DNA from: Enterocloster bolteae
GTDB taxonomy: Bacteria; Bacillota_A; Clostridia; Lachnospirales; Lachnospiraceae
NCBI GenBank assembly: GCA_021769025.1
Contig: JAETTS010000051.1
Coordinates: 1 to 11,068, forward strand
DNA: 11,068 nt
Direction: 5' to 3'
How positions within the stretch are numbered: position 1 is the stretch's first letter; each line of letters opens with the position of its first letter. The position numbers and the translations under genes are program-made. The notes under the pieces were generated by a model. It did no database searches and was not told where the DNA came from. It worked only from the letters and a program-made list of their open reading frames with translations. Shown in pieces: positions 1-6,239 of this stretch.

Positions 1-62
1 GGACTCGGACCCGTGACCTCCTCATTACCAATGAGGTGCGCTACCACCTGTGCCACATCAGC
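1..62 (-). tRNA. tRNA-Thr (GGT), partial at the 3' end
   Basis: On the minus strand the gene begins GCTGATG at 62. A D-arm follows, then an anticodon arm CCTCA-TTGGTAA-TGAGG with anticodon GGT, which reads ACC and ACU codons, and the start of the T-arm (ACGGGTCCGAG). The window edge cuts off the rest of the T-arm and the 3' acceptor strand, about 12 to 14 bases. The body resembles bacterial tRNA-Thr(GGU). A strong promoter lies upstream at 102-130, so this is probably the first gene of a tRNA transcript continuing outside the window. The identity rests on the anticodon and is well supported. Confidence 0.93.
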
Positions 63-101
63 AACGATTATTCTGCCCAAGCCGCTGCTTGAGCCTTAGT
101 T

Positions 102-130
102 ATATTATCACGAGTTATGGGATTTGTCAA
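102..130 (-). promoter_or_regulatory. sigma-A promoter of the tRNA-Thr gene
   Basis: Read on the minus strand there is a perfect -35 TTGACA (130-125), a 17-base spacer, and a -10 TAATAT (107-102) preceded by TGA, which makes it an extended -10. An overlapping GATAAT (109-104) with a shorter spacer is the alternative. Transcription would start near 95 and run into tRNA-Thr at 62. Confidence 0.75.
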
Positions 131-165
131 CTATATTTTTTTAACCGGAAAGCGTTAAAAACGGA

Positions 166-193
166 ACACCCCTATGGTCCTTCTCATAATGTA
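166..193 (+). promoter_or_regulatory. possible sigma-K-like promoter of the repeat/DUF4397 gene
   Basis: CATAATGTA at 185-193 matches the sigma-K -10 consensus CATANNNTA at every fixed position. An AC dinucleotide at 166-167, 17 bases upstream, fits the minimal sigma-K -35. The predicted start near 200 would give a leader of about 20 bases that still holds the GAGG ribosome binding site (207-210). I find no convincing sigma-A promoter in 131-221. The motif is short and can occur by chance, so this is a hypothesis. Confidence 0.35.
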
Positions 194-221
194 AAGTAAA
201 AACAACGAGGTATGCATATAT

Positions 222-1271
222 ATGGCTACAAATCAAACGGATCCCAATGTATCCAACGCACATCTGACGGATGCCGACTACGGCTTAGACACTCCGGCTG
301 CCGCTGAGGAGGCTGCTCCCGCTTGCTCCGGAACTGCTGCCGACAACAATTACGGTATCAATACTCCCAACTATACAGAAGGCGGAATCCCTGCCTATCC
401 GGGAAATGGCAGTAACAATGACTATGGCATCAACACTCCCAACTATACAGAGGGCGGAATTCCCGCTTATCCGGGAAACGGAAGCAATAACGATTATGGC
501 ATCAATACGCCAAATTATACGGAGGGCGGGATTCCTGCCTATCCGGGAAATAACAACAACATAACCATTCTTCCCAGTTTTCCGTCTTTCCCGTCCTTCT
601 GTTTTAACTGCTCCTCTCCTTCCGCCTATGGACAGGTAAGATTTCTAAATGCTTCTACCAACAATTTCTCCATCAACATTACCGTTGATAGTACAACATA
701 TGCATCCAATGTAAGTTTTGGTACAATCACGAATTACAGCGGGATCTCTGACGGGTTCCACACCGTAACTGTAAGGCGTTCCACCGGGCTGCGCGCTATG
801 CTGGTTCAGCAGACCTTCCCATTCTCTGCCAATGAGCGATATACTATGGTGCTGGTGGACTCTGCACAGGGTGGTGTCAGTCTGGTTCAGGTTCCCAGCA
901 CCAGCTGCAATAACACAGCTTCCAATATTGGCTGCTATCGGGTAGCAAATATGGCCTACAGCGGTTCCAATTTTGATGTCATGCTTTACAGCCATGATGC
1001 TGTGTTCCGCAATGTTGGTTTCCAGGATGTCACTGCATACAAACAGGCTGCTGCCGGCTCCTACCAATTCTACATTACCAATGCCGCCAACTTCACCGTA
1101 ATCCGCGAGCTTCCGGTTCTTGTCATTGGCGCTGTCACCACCGGAACCTTCGCCAGCGAGCCGTTAGTGTCCTACCAGGTAGATATCTCCGGAAGGACGA
1201 AATATACGTCTTACCTGATCGGCAATACCTGGTCCGGCAGCAATTTCCGTGTTCTCACTGTCCAGGATTAA
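222..1271 (+). CDS. 24-residue-repeat protein with DUF4397-like domain
   Basis: The product has 349 residues and no signal peptide or membrane segment. Residues 19-110 form four tandem 24-residue units; the last three are nearly identical (core YGINTPNYTEGGIPAYPG) and the first is diverged (DYGLDTP, then Ala-rich). A short hydrophobic, Cys-containing linker follows (FPSFPSFCFNC, about 118-129). Residues 136-349 are beta-rich and look like two DUF4397-type halves, starting near GQVRFLNAS and YRVANMAYSGSNFDV. DUF4397 proteins are generally surface or extracellular, but the function is unknown. The lack of a signal peptide together with the sigma-K-like element upstream would fit a spore coat or crust protein made in the mother cell; this is inference. 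The start follows GAGG at 207-210 with a rather long 11-base spacing. The gene is alone, between a divergent tRNA and a convergent operon. Confidence 0.85.
   Translation: MATNQTDPNVSNAHLTDADYGLDTPAAAEEAAPACSGTAADNNYGINTPNYTEGGIPAYPGNGSNNDYGINTPNYTEGGIPAYPGNGSNNDYGINTPNYTEGGIPAYPGNNNNITILPSFPSFPSFCFNCSSPSAYGQVRFLNASTNNFSINITVDSTTYASNVSFGTITNYSGISDGFHTVTVRRSTGLRAMLVQQTFPFSANERYTMVLVDSAQGGVSLVQVPSTSCNNTASNIGCYRVANMAYSGSNFDVMLYSHDAVFRNVGFQDVTAYKQAAAGSYQFYITNAANFTVIRELPVLVIGAVTTGTFASEPLVSYQVDISGRTKYTSYLIGNTWSGSNFRVLTVQD
276..551 (+). repeat. four in-frame 72-bp tandem repeats (24 residues each)
   Basis: Units begin at 276 (diverged), 348, 420 and 492; the last is cut short at 551, where it runs into an Asn-rich stretch. 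The exact 24-residue register is shown by Tyr20, Tyr44, Tyr68 and Tyr92, each followed by Gly. The three good copies differ mostly at third codon positions (for example ACTCCC versus ACGCCA for Thr-Pro), so the peptide is conserved while the DNA drifts. This points to selection on the protein rather than a very recent duplication. Confidence 0.9.
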
Positions 1272-1290
1272 ACGATTCTGGAATTTCCAA

Positions 1291-1319
1291 AAGGGCTGTT
1301 GCATGCTGCAACAGCCCTT
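1291..1319. terminator. hairpin between convergent genes
   Basis: AAGGGCTGTTGCA (1291-1303) pairs perfectly with 1307-1319 around a 3-base loop, giving a 13-bp stem. It lies between the plus-strand repeat gene (stop at 1271) and the minus-strand rlmB (stop at 1367), so it probably terminates both. On the minus strand the stem is followed by TTTT; on the plus strand the T-tract is very poor. Confidence 0.75.
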
Positions 1320-1366
1320 CCTTGACATAGCATCTGAAAGAATTCCATTGTTTTCACCCAGTCTCC

Positions 1367-2110
1367 CTACGGTTTCCCCAGCCTCTGACGCACAATCTCA
1401 TAAGCCAGCACTCCCGCCGCCACAGAGGCATTCAGGGAATCAATATCACCTTTCATAGGAATGGAAGCCGTCATATCGCAATGTTCCTTCACCAATTTGC
1501 CTACTCCGTCTCCTTCATTGCCGATTACCAGCCCGATAGGCCCTGTCAGGTTCAGTCGGTACATAGATTCCCCCTCCATATCCCCGCATACAAACCACAA
1601 TCCTTCCTTTTTAAGCTGGCTTATCGTAGACACCAGATTGGTCACCTTAGCAACAGGAGTATAATGCAGCGCCCCCGCCGAGGTCCTGGCTACAGTAGCA
1701 GTCAGCCCTACCGCACGATGTTTGGGAATGATAACACCATGGGCTCCTGCCAGATTGGCTGTACGGATAATGGCACCCAGATTGTGGGGATCCTCAATCC
1801 CATCTAACAGAAAGAGAAAGGGCGGCTCTCCCTTTTTTCTGGCTCCCTCTAAAATATCTTCCACAGACGCATATTCATAAGCGGAAACCTGGGCCACAAC
1901 CCCCTGGTGCCGGCCTGTTTGGGACATCTGATCCAAACGCTCTTTGGCCACAAAATTGATGATGGCATCCTGCTTTCTCGCCTCCCTCAGAATACTCTGC
2001 ACAGGCCCATCCTTGCAGCCATCCAACACATACAGTTTATCCACGGTTTTTCCAGAGCGAAACGCCTCTAAAACCGCATTTCTGCCTTCTATCCATGTTT
2101 CCTCATTCAT
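1367..2110 (-). CDS. rlmB: 23S rRNA (guanosine-2'-O)-methyltransferase RlmB (TrmH/SpoU family)
   Basis: The 247-residue product has the normal RlmB length. An N-terminal substrate-binding domain (about residues 1-76, opening WIEGRNAVLEAF) is followed by a SPOUT methyltransferase domain. The three SpoU motifs are present: DPHNLGAIIRTANLAG (near 107, with the key Asn and Arg), IGNEGDGV (near 197) and SLNASVAAGVLAYE near the C-terminus, which form the knotted S-adenosylmethionine site. By family, it methylates the ribose of the P-loop guanosine equivalent to E. coli G2251 in 23S rRNA. The start ATG overlaps the end of mrnC by 8 bases and is preceded by AGGAG. It is the last gene of the ispF-cysS-mrnC-rlmB block, as in Bacillus. 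E. coli numbering is borrowed from the family. Confidence 0.95.
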   Translation of the reverse strand: MNEETWIEGRNAVLEAFRSGKTVDKLYVLDGCKDGPVQSILREARKQDAIINFVAKERLDQMSQTGRHQGVVAQVSAYEYASVEDILEGARKKGEPPFLFLLDGIEDPHNLGAIIRTANLAGAHGVIIPKHRAVGLTATVARTSAGALHYTPVAKVTNLVSTISQLKKEGLWFVCGDMEGESMYRLNLTGPIGLVIGNEGDGVGKLVKEHCDMTASIPMKGDIDSLNASVAAGVLAYEIVRQRLGKP

Positions 2111-2612
2111 CTGGTTTAAACTCTCCTAACTGTTCTAATCCCCGTCCGATCAACACTGCCATGCGGACAAACTGCTCTGACAGGAACAAAAATCCGGTCA
2201 GAGCCTCAAACCCAGTGGCCATACGGTAATCAATCATAGTCGCATGTTTGGCCATGGTCGCTGATTTGGCATTCCTTCCCCGTTTATAGACAGCCCATTC
2301 TTCTTTCGTTAGTTCCGGCTCTATAAGCTTTATGAGCCTGGCCTGAGTCTCTGCTTTTACCAGGCTTGCACTTTTTTTGTGCATCTTGCTTACCTGCATG
2401 TTCCCTCTGCTGACAATCATGGTCCGAATCATTAACTCATACACGCTATCTCCGATATACGCCAGGACAAGAGGGGAATAGGAAGCCGCATCCACTGTCT
2501 TTAAATGAAAGAGTTTCCTGTACTGCGCCAGAAAGCCTGGCATGGCCTCTCCCATTCCCTGCGCCCTTTGTACCTCACACACTGCGTCCTGCACAGTTAT
2601 ACTCTCTTCCAT
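2103..2612 (-). CDS. mrnC: Mini-ribonuclease 3 (Mini-III)
   Basis: The product is a double-strand-specific RNase made of an RNase III catalytic domain without the dsRNA-binding domain. In Firmicutes it trims the ends of 23S rRNA precursor. Residues 46-59 (SPLVLAYIGDSVYE) carry the active-site GD55xxxE59, and KRGRNAKSATMAKHA followed by FEALTGFLFL matches the rest of the family core. At 169 residues it is longer than the usual 130-145. The extra 25-30 residues are N-terminal and come from a start lying inside the 3' end of cysS (16-base overlap). Met20 (2555) or Met24 (2543) could be the true start, but the ATG at 2612 has a GGGAAGG-like ribosome binding site at a reasonable distance. It overlaps rlmB by 8 bases, suggesting translational coupling. 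Confidence 0.93.
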   Translation of the reverse strand: MEESITVQDAVCEVQRAQGMGEAMPGFLAQYRKLFHLKTVDAASYSPLVLAYIGDSVYELMIRTMIVSRGNMQVSKMHKKSASLVKAETQARLIKLIEPELTKEEWAVYKRGRNAKSATMAKHATMIDYRMATGFEALTGFLFLSEQFVRMAVLIGRGLEQLGEFKPDE

Positions 2613-4006
2613 TTCACGCCTTCCCTGGTGTCTTCAAGAACAATCCCCATATCCAAAAGCTTTCCCCTGATTTCATCCGCCAGGGCAAAATTCTTCTCTT
2701 TTCTTGCCTGCCCTCGTGCCTTTATCATATCCTCGATCTCCTGATCCAGAACATCCGTCTTTTTCTCTGTGACGATACCCAGAACATCACACAGTGTTTC
2801 AATGGTCTTTTTCAGATAATGGATATAGTCTGCGCTGCTGTTGTCGTCCGCCGTGGAATTACTTAATTTCACCAACTCAAATACTGCAGAGATTCCGTCT
2901 GCAGTATTGAAGTCATCTTCCATAGCCTCCTCATATTTTTTAACCAGGTCCTTGGCTTCCCGGATTCCTTCTTCCTCTTTCGGGCTTATAGTCTCTTTCC
3001 TGGCATGTTTTTCCAAGTCCCGCAGCTTCTCCACACCAGTTAAGATCCGTTCCAGGCCATTTTTCGACGCTTCCATCAGTTCAGCGCTAAAATTTAAGGG
3101 GCTGCGGTAATGGGCGCTGAGCATGAAGAAACGCAACACCTGCAGCTCATACTTCTCGCTGATCTCACGTACCGTAAAAAAGTTGCCCAGAGACTTGGAC
3201 ATCTTCCTATTATCAATATTCAAAAATGCATTGTGCATCCAATACCTGGAGAATTCCTTGCCATTGGCCGCTTCGCTTTGGGCAATCTCATTCTCATGAT
3301 GCGGAAAGATTAAGTCTTCCCCACCGGCATGAATGTCGATCTGGTCGCCTAAATATTTCTTGGACATGACGGAACATTCGATATGCCATCCGGGACGGCC
3401 CTGGCACCACGGAGAATCCCAGTAGGGCTCCCCTTCCTTTTTCGGTTTCCACAGCACAAAATCAGACGGATCCTCTTTTCCTTCCTCCCCTGTAACCTTG
3501 ATCTCACGGAAACCAGACTGCAGTTCATCCAGATTTTTGTGGGACAGCTTCCCGTATTCCTTAAACGAAGAGGTTCTGAAATACACTGTGCCGTCTTCTG
3601 CCTTGTAGGCATGATCCAGGCTTATGAGGGTTTCAATCATCTCAAGCATACCATCAATCTCTTCCGTAGCCAGAGGATGGGTGGTAGCCGGCTTTACATT
3701 CATGCCCGCCATATCCTTTTTGCACTCCTCAATATATCGCTGTGAAATAACCTGGGCATCCACCCCTTCTTCCATAGCTTTCTTAATGATCTTGTCGTCT
3801 ACGTCCGTAAAATTAGACACATAATTCACATCATAGCCTTTGTACTCAAAATACCGCCTCACCGTGTCGAACACAATCATCGGCCTGGCATTGCCAATAT
3901 GGATGAAATTGTATACCGTAGGACCGCATACATACATCCGAACCTTTCCCTCTTCCAAGGGCACAAACTCCTCTTTCCTTCTGGATAATGTGTTAAAAAT
4001 TTTCAT
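2597..4006 (-). CDS. cysS: cysteinyl-tRNA synthetase
   Basis: This class I aminoacyl-tRNA synthetase charges tRNA-Cys with cysteine in the cytosol. Its 469 residues match the usual 460-470. The HIGH-type motif HIGN is at 36-39 and KMSKS at 268-272. The four zinc ligands that select cysteine are visible as Cys27 (in YVCGPTVYNF), Cys211 (WHIECSVM), His236 and Glu240 (FPHHENEIAQSE). The C-terminal helical and DALR-like region runs to GVKWKRV. No T-box leader is present: only 76 bases separate it from ispF and they show no specifier or antiterminator structure, so it is probably read through from upstream. The neighbour order resembles Bacillus ispF-gltX-cysE-cysS-mrnC-rlmB with gltX and cysE absent. 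Confidence 0.97.
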   Translation of the reverse strand: MKIFNTLSRRKEEFVPLEEGKVRMYVCGPTVYNFIHIGNARPMIVFDTVRRYFEYKGYDVNYVSNFTDVDDKIIKKAMEEGVDAQVISQRYIEECKKDMAGMNVKPATTHPLATEEIDGMLEMIETLISLDHAYKAEDGTVYFRTSSFKEYGKLSHKNLDELQSGFREIKVTGEEGKEDPSDFVLWKPKKEGEPYWDSPWCQGRPGWHIECSVMSKKYLGDQIDIHAGGEDLIFPHHENEIAQSEAANGKEFSRYWMHNAFLNIDNRKMSKSLGNFFTVREISEKYELQVLRFFMLSAHYRSPLNFSAELMEASKNGLERILTGVEKLRDLEKHARKETISPKEEEGIREAKDLVKKYEEAMEDDFNTADGISAVFELVKLSNSTADDNSSADYIHYLKKTIETLCDVLGIVTEKKTDVLDQEIEDMIKARGQARKEKNFALADEIRGKLLDMGIVLEDTREGVKWKRV

Positions 4007-4082
4007 ACCCTAACCCTTTCCTCCATCTGCTCTCTTTCTTTACTGTTTATGAAATCCTTATATTCCTTTACCCGATTTTTGC

Positions 4083-4646
4083 TCACTCGCAAGACAGGCC
4101 TTCCTCCTTTTTGGAACAGCCCTGGCATCCGATACAACCCTGGCTTCCCATCCGGTCATCAAAACAATAATCCTTTGCTGACATTAGAAGTGTAATCGCC
4201 TGAGAGGAAATCCCCTCTCCCCTTCCGGTAAATCCCAAGCCTTCCTCTGTTGTAGCCTTTACATTGACCTGATCTGTGGAAATCTTTAAAGCCCTAGCAA
4301 TATTCTCTGCCATAAGGGGGCGATAAGGGGCCAGTTTTGGCCGCTGAGCAATAATTGTAGCGTCTATATTCTCAATGACATATCCTTCATCCTCCAACAG
4401 CTTGCCTACAAGCTTTAAAAGTTCTATGCTGGAGATCCCTTGGTAAGCCAGATCTGTGTCTGGAAAATGCTGGCCGATATCTCCCAACGCCGCTGCACCC
4501 AAAAGTGCATCCATCACCGCATGAACCAACACATCCGCATCCGAGTGGCCCAAAAGCCCTTTCTCATACGGTATGTTCACACCTCCCAGAATCAGATCTC
4601 TTCCTTCCACCAAACGGTGCACATCATATCCCTGTCCTATTCTCAT
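4083..4646 (-). CDS. ispF: 2-C-methyl-D-erythritol 2,4-cyclodiphosphate synthase with Cys-rich tail
   Basis: IspF cyclises CDP-methylerythritol 2-phosphate to methylerythritol 2,4-cyclodiphosphate, releasing CMP, in the non-mevalonate isoprenoid pathway. The metal ligands Asp8, His10 (GYDVHR) and His42 are present, as are the [11 protein letters not shown] motif (33-43) and [17 protein letters not shown] near residues 129-145. The family domain normally ends near residue 155-160. Here about 32 further residues follow, with five cysteines (161, 171, 174, 177, 186), three of them in the motif CIGCQGC. I cannot assign this tail a function; metal or Fe-S binding or a redox role is possible. The start ATG is at 4646, after an AAAGGAAAG sequence. 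It is probably the head of, or internal to, the operon with cysS, mrnC and rlmB. Confidence 0.95.
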   Translation of the reverse strand: MRIGQGYDVHRLVEGRDLILGGVNIPYEKGLLGHSDADVLVHAVMDALLGAAALGDIGQHFPDTDLAYQGISSIELLKLVGKLLEDEGYVIENIDATIIAQRPKLAPYRPLMAENIARALKISTDQVNVKATTEEGLGFTGRGEGISSQAITLLMSAKDYCFDDRMGSQGCIGCQGCSKKEEGLSCE

Positions 4647-4756
4647 GTTGGCTTTCCTTTTGCCTCCTTGCTATTCTCCCAGTATATTGACACATTAACC
4701 TTTCTTTCTATAAAGATACTCCTTGCCCCGCCCATTTTGTCATCCTCTCACCCAGG

Positions 4757-5680
4757 TTAAGTAATCATCCTTAGTTTTTGCGGGATGCATCGAATATGAA
4801 TATCTTTTTGGGACGGACAAATCTCCCCGTCTGTATGGACTGTCATAGGGCGATCCATATGAATCTCCACTTCGCTGCACACATAGTTGCGAAGCCCTGG
4901 CCGTTTCGTACGTCGTCCCAAAAAAGCATCCACCAAAACAGGAATCAGTTTCCTTTTCTTTCCATGGTGAATGACGCACACCGTCAGTTTCCCGTCACAT
5001 GGATCTGCTCCCGGGGCAAAGCGAAAGCCTCCGCCCTCATATGGATGAATATGTGCAGAGATAAAATAAATATGATTAAACTCTACCTTCTGAACACCGT
5101 CCAGCACCAGGTATCCCTTTGCCGGCCAGGCAAATAAAAACTGCTTAAGCCCTGTCATGGCATAGCTTAATTTCTCCAGATGAACCTTGCTTAAGATTTT
5201 TCTGGTCTTTGATTTTATAATCTCCTGGCAAACCGCCGCATCCAGTCCAATTCCGGCGCTTACCGCAAAACGGCGGTGAGTCAGCTGTTCCCCATAAGAA
5301 AGCACGCCGTAATCCAGCAGTCGGTAACGCTTGGGAGCGATGATTCTTTTTAAACACCGCAAAGGATTTCCAGGAAGACGCAGGCTTCTTGCCAGATCGT
5401 TGCCGCTTCCGGCTGGAATATATCCCAGGATTATGGAACCATCGAAGTCCAGGCCATCCACCGTCTCATTGACCGTCCCGTCTCCACCTACAATAACGAT
5501 GCTTTTCGGTTCTTTACACTTTTTTGTCAAGGCTGCTGCAAATGCACTGGCGTCTCCTGCCCCTTCTGTCATAAAAACCTGATACTCTATTTTCAGATAA
5601 GCCAGCCGTTTTTCCAGCCGTCGCCATATTTTCTCTCCCTGCCCTCCTCTGGCATTGGGATTCACAATAAAACTGTACAT
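4757..5680 (-). CDS. diacylglycerol/lipid kinase family protein (DagK/YegS/BmrU-like)
   Basis: The 307-residue product fits the ATP-dependent lipid kinase family that phosphorylates diacylglycerol or related lipids at the inner membrane face. Visible hallmarks are the N-terminal FIVNPNARGG (4-13), the nucleotide-binding GGDGTVNE (65-72) and IPAGSGNDLARSL (about 88-100). A beta-rich C-terminal domain follows, with EGGGFRFAPGADPCDGKLTV and MTVHTDGEI. The exact substrate (diacylglycerol, undecaprenol or another lipid) cannot be told from sequence. The start ATG has GGGAGG five bases upstream. It has its own strong promoter at 5709-5737. The 110-base gap to ispF contains no clear terminator, so read-through into ispF is likely. 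Confidence 0.9.
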   Translation of the reverse strand: MYSFIVNPNARGGQGEKIWRRLEKRLAYLKIEYQVFMTEGAGDASAFAAALTKKCKEPKSIVIVGGDGTVNETVDGLDFDGSIILGYIPAGSGNDLARSLRLPGNPLRCLKRIIAPKRYRLLDYGVLSYGEQLTHRRFAVSAGIGLDAAVCQEIIKSKTRKILSKVHLEKLSYAMTGLKQFLFAWPAKGYLVLDGVQKVEFNHIYFISAHIHPYEGGGFRFAPGADPCDGKLTVCVIHHGKKRKLIPVLVDAFLGRRTKRPGLRNYVCSEVEIHMDRPMTVHTDGEICPSQKDIHIRCIPQKLRMIT

Positions 5681-5708
5681 GGCAGCCTCCCATCTTTTGT
5701 TATTTTAC

Positions 5709-5737
5709 AGTATAACATAGTTCCCGCAAAATGACAA
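5709..5737 (-). promoter_or_regulatory. sigma-A promoter of the lipid kinase gene
   Basis: On the minus strand: -35 TTGTCA (5737-5732), 17-base spacer, -10 TATACT (5714-5709) with an extended TG just before it. The start site would be near 5702, giving a leader of roughly 20 bases to the ATG at 5680. It may also drive ispF-cysS-mrnC-rlmB. Confidence 0.8.
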
Positions 5738-5789
5738 AAAATATAATAAAAAAGTTCTGTTAAATTTTTCAAAATTTTTAAAAAAATTG

Positions 5790-5818
5790 TTGACAATTTG
5801 GACAACAGCGATTATACT
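5790..5818 (+). promoter_or_regulatory. sigma-A promoter of the tRNA-Val/tRNA-Met operon
   Basis: A perfect -35 TTGACA (5790-5795), 17-base spacer and -10 TATACT (5813-5818) lie just upstream of tRNA-Val at 5837. It stands back to back with the lipid-kinase promoter, separated by a very A/T-rich stretch (5738-5789) that could act as an UP element for either. Confidence 0.88.
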
Positions 5819-5836
5819 AATAAAGCAGTTTGACAT

Positions 5837-5909
5837 GGGGTCTTAGCTCAGCTGGGAGAGCATCTGCCTTACAAGCAGAGGGTCACAGGTTCGAGCCCTG
5901 TAGGCCCCA
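5837..5909 (+). tRNA. tRNA-Val (TAC)
   Basis: A full 73-base cloverleaf. Acceptor GGGGTCT (5837-5843) pairs with AGGCCCC (5902-5908), followed by discriminator A. The anticodon arm is CTGCC-TTACAAG-type with anticodon TAC (reads GUA and, by wobble, other GUN codons), and the T-arm is CACAGGTTCGAGCCCTGTA. CCA is not encoded and must be added by nucleotidyltransferase. Confidence 0.96.
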
Positions 5910-5932
5910 TGAAATTTGGAAATTATATATAT

Positions 5933-6006
5933 GGCGGAATAGCTCAGTTGGCTAGAGCACACGGTTCATACCCGTGGTGTCGAGAGTTCAAATCTCCCTT
6001 CCGCTA
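5933..6006 (+). tRNA. elongator tRNA-Met (CAT)
   Basis: A 74-base cloverleaf. Acceptor GGCGGAA (5933-5939) pairs with TTCCGCT (5999-6005, with a terminal G-T pair), followed by discriminator A. The anticodon stem-loop CACGG-TTCATAC-CCGTG carries CAT. The sequence resembles the Bacillus elongator tRNA-Met (GGCGG start, ACGGTTCATACCCGT). The initiator type is ruled out by the 1-72 pair and the absence of GGG/CCC in the anticodon stem. A lysidine-modified tRNA-Ile(CAT) is less likely but cannot be excluded by anticodon alone. CCA is not encoded. It is 23 bases after tRNA-Val and cotranscribed with it. Confidence 0.93.
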
Positions 6007-6013
6007 CTTTAAG

Positions 6014-6037
6014 ACCCTTGATTTTCAAGGGTTTTTT
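6014..6037 (+). terminator. Rho-independent terminator of the tRNA-Val/tRNA-Met operon
   Basis: ACCCTTGA (6014-6021), loop TTT, TCAAGGGT (6025-6032), then a run of T to 6037. The 8-bp stem with a six-T tail is a classical terminator only seven bases after the tRNA-Met 3' end. Confidence 0.92.
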
Positions 6038-6182
6038 CATTTTTCGTTTGAGTACCTTTGAGTACCTCAAAGTGCAATCCTATAATCAGTAATTCCATTT
6101 TCATTGATAAGCGCATATTCAAACAGGGCATTGGTATCGTTAGAAAAAGCTCAAAAAAGATAATAGAAAACCATTCCATTTT
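6038..6182. other. intergenic stretch with tandem 10-bp repeat and short orphan frame (possible integration scar)
   Basis: TTTGAGTACC occurs twice in direct tandem (6047-6056 and 6057-6066), followed at once by the inverted TCAAA (6067-6071). On the minus strand a 27-codon open frame (6150-6067, ending TGA) reads like the natural C-terminus of a protein (NALFEYALINENG, then TDYRIAL) but has a stop directly upstream and no start. Sequence just downstream of tRNA genes is a frequent integration target of tyrosine-recombinase elements, so this may be an old att or integrase remnant. The evidence is weak and no recombinase domain is visible. Confidence 0.25.
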
Positions 6183-6193
6183 TCTTAAAATAT

Positions 6194-6201
6194 GGTAAAA
6201 T
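6194..6201 (+). promoter_or_regulatory. possible extended -10 promoter of the cell-wall-binding gene
   Basis: TGGTAAAAT (from 6193) gives an extended -10 with TAAAAT at 6196-6201; the -35 position 17 bases upstream (ATTCCA, 6173-6178) is poor. The predicted start near 6208 gives a leader of about 32 bases containing the AGGAGG site at 6225-6230. Confidence 0.45.
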
Positions 6202-6239
6202 AAAGCCATTGAATAAATATGCTCAGGAGGGAATACCAT

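Noticed and set aside
276..551. Regular repeats considered as a CRISPR or minisatellite array
   Set aside because: There are no spacers; the period is an exact multiple of three, in frame, and changes are mostly synonymous, so it is a coding repeat.
645..1067. 140-codon minus-strand frame opposite the DUF4397 region
   Set aside because: No ribosome binding site or family resemblance; the plus-strand frame has coherent repeats and domain pattern.
1249..1458. 69-codon plus-strand frame over the hairpin and the rlmB end
   Set aside because: It starts inside the DUF4397 gene, runs through the terminator hairpin and has no ribosome binding site.
1481..1807. Plus-strand open frame opposite rlmB
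   Set aside because: Antisense shadow of a well-conserved gene; no start signal and no recognisable domain.
3349..3745. Open frames on both strands within cysS (3349-3612 minus, 3383-3745 plus)
   Set aside because: Out-of-frame shadows of cysS, whose catalytic and zinc motifs are intact throughout.
4007..4082. Possible T-box riboswitch upstream of cysS
   Set aside because: Only 76 bases lie between ispF and cysS and no T-box sequence, specifier loop or terminator hairpin is seen.
6009..6239. 76-codon minus-strand frame spanning the terminator and the wall-binding gene's leader
   Set aside because: It overlaps the tRNA terminator and a strong plus-strand ribosome binding site; its end (GTQTKNEKTLENQGS) is just the hairpin and repeat read backwards, though it prompted the scar hypothesis.
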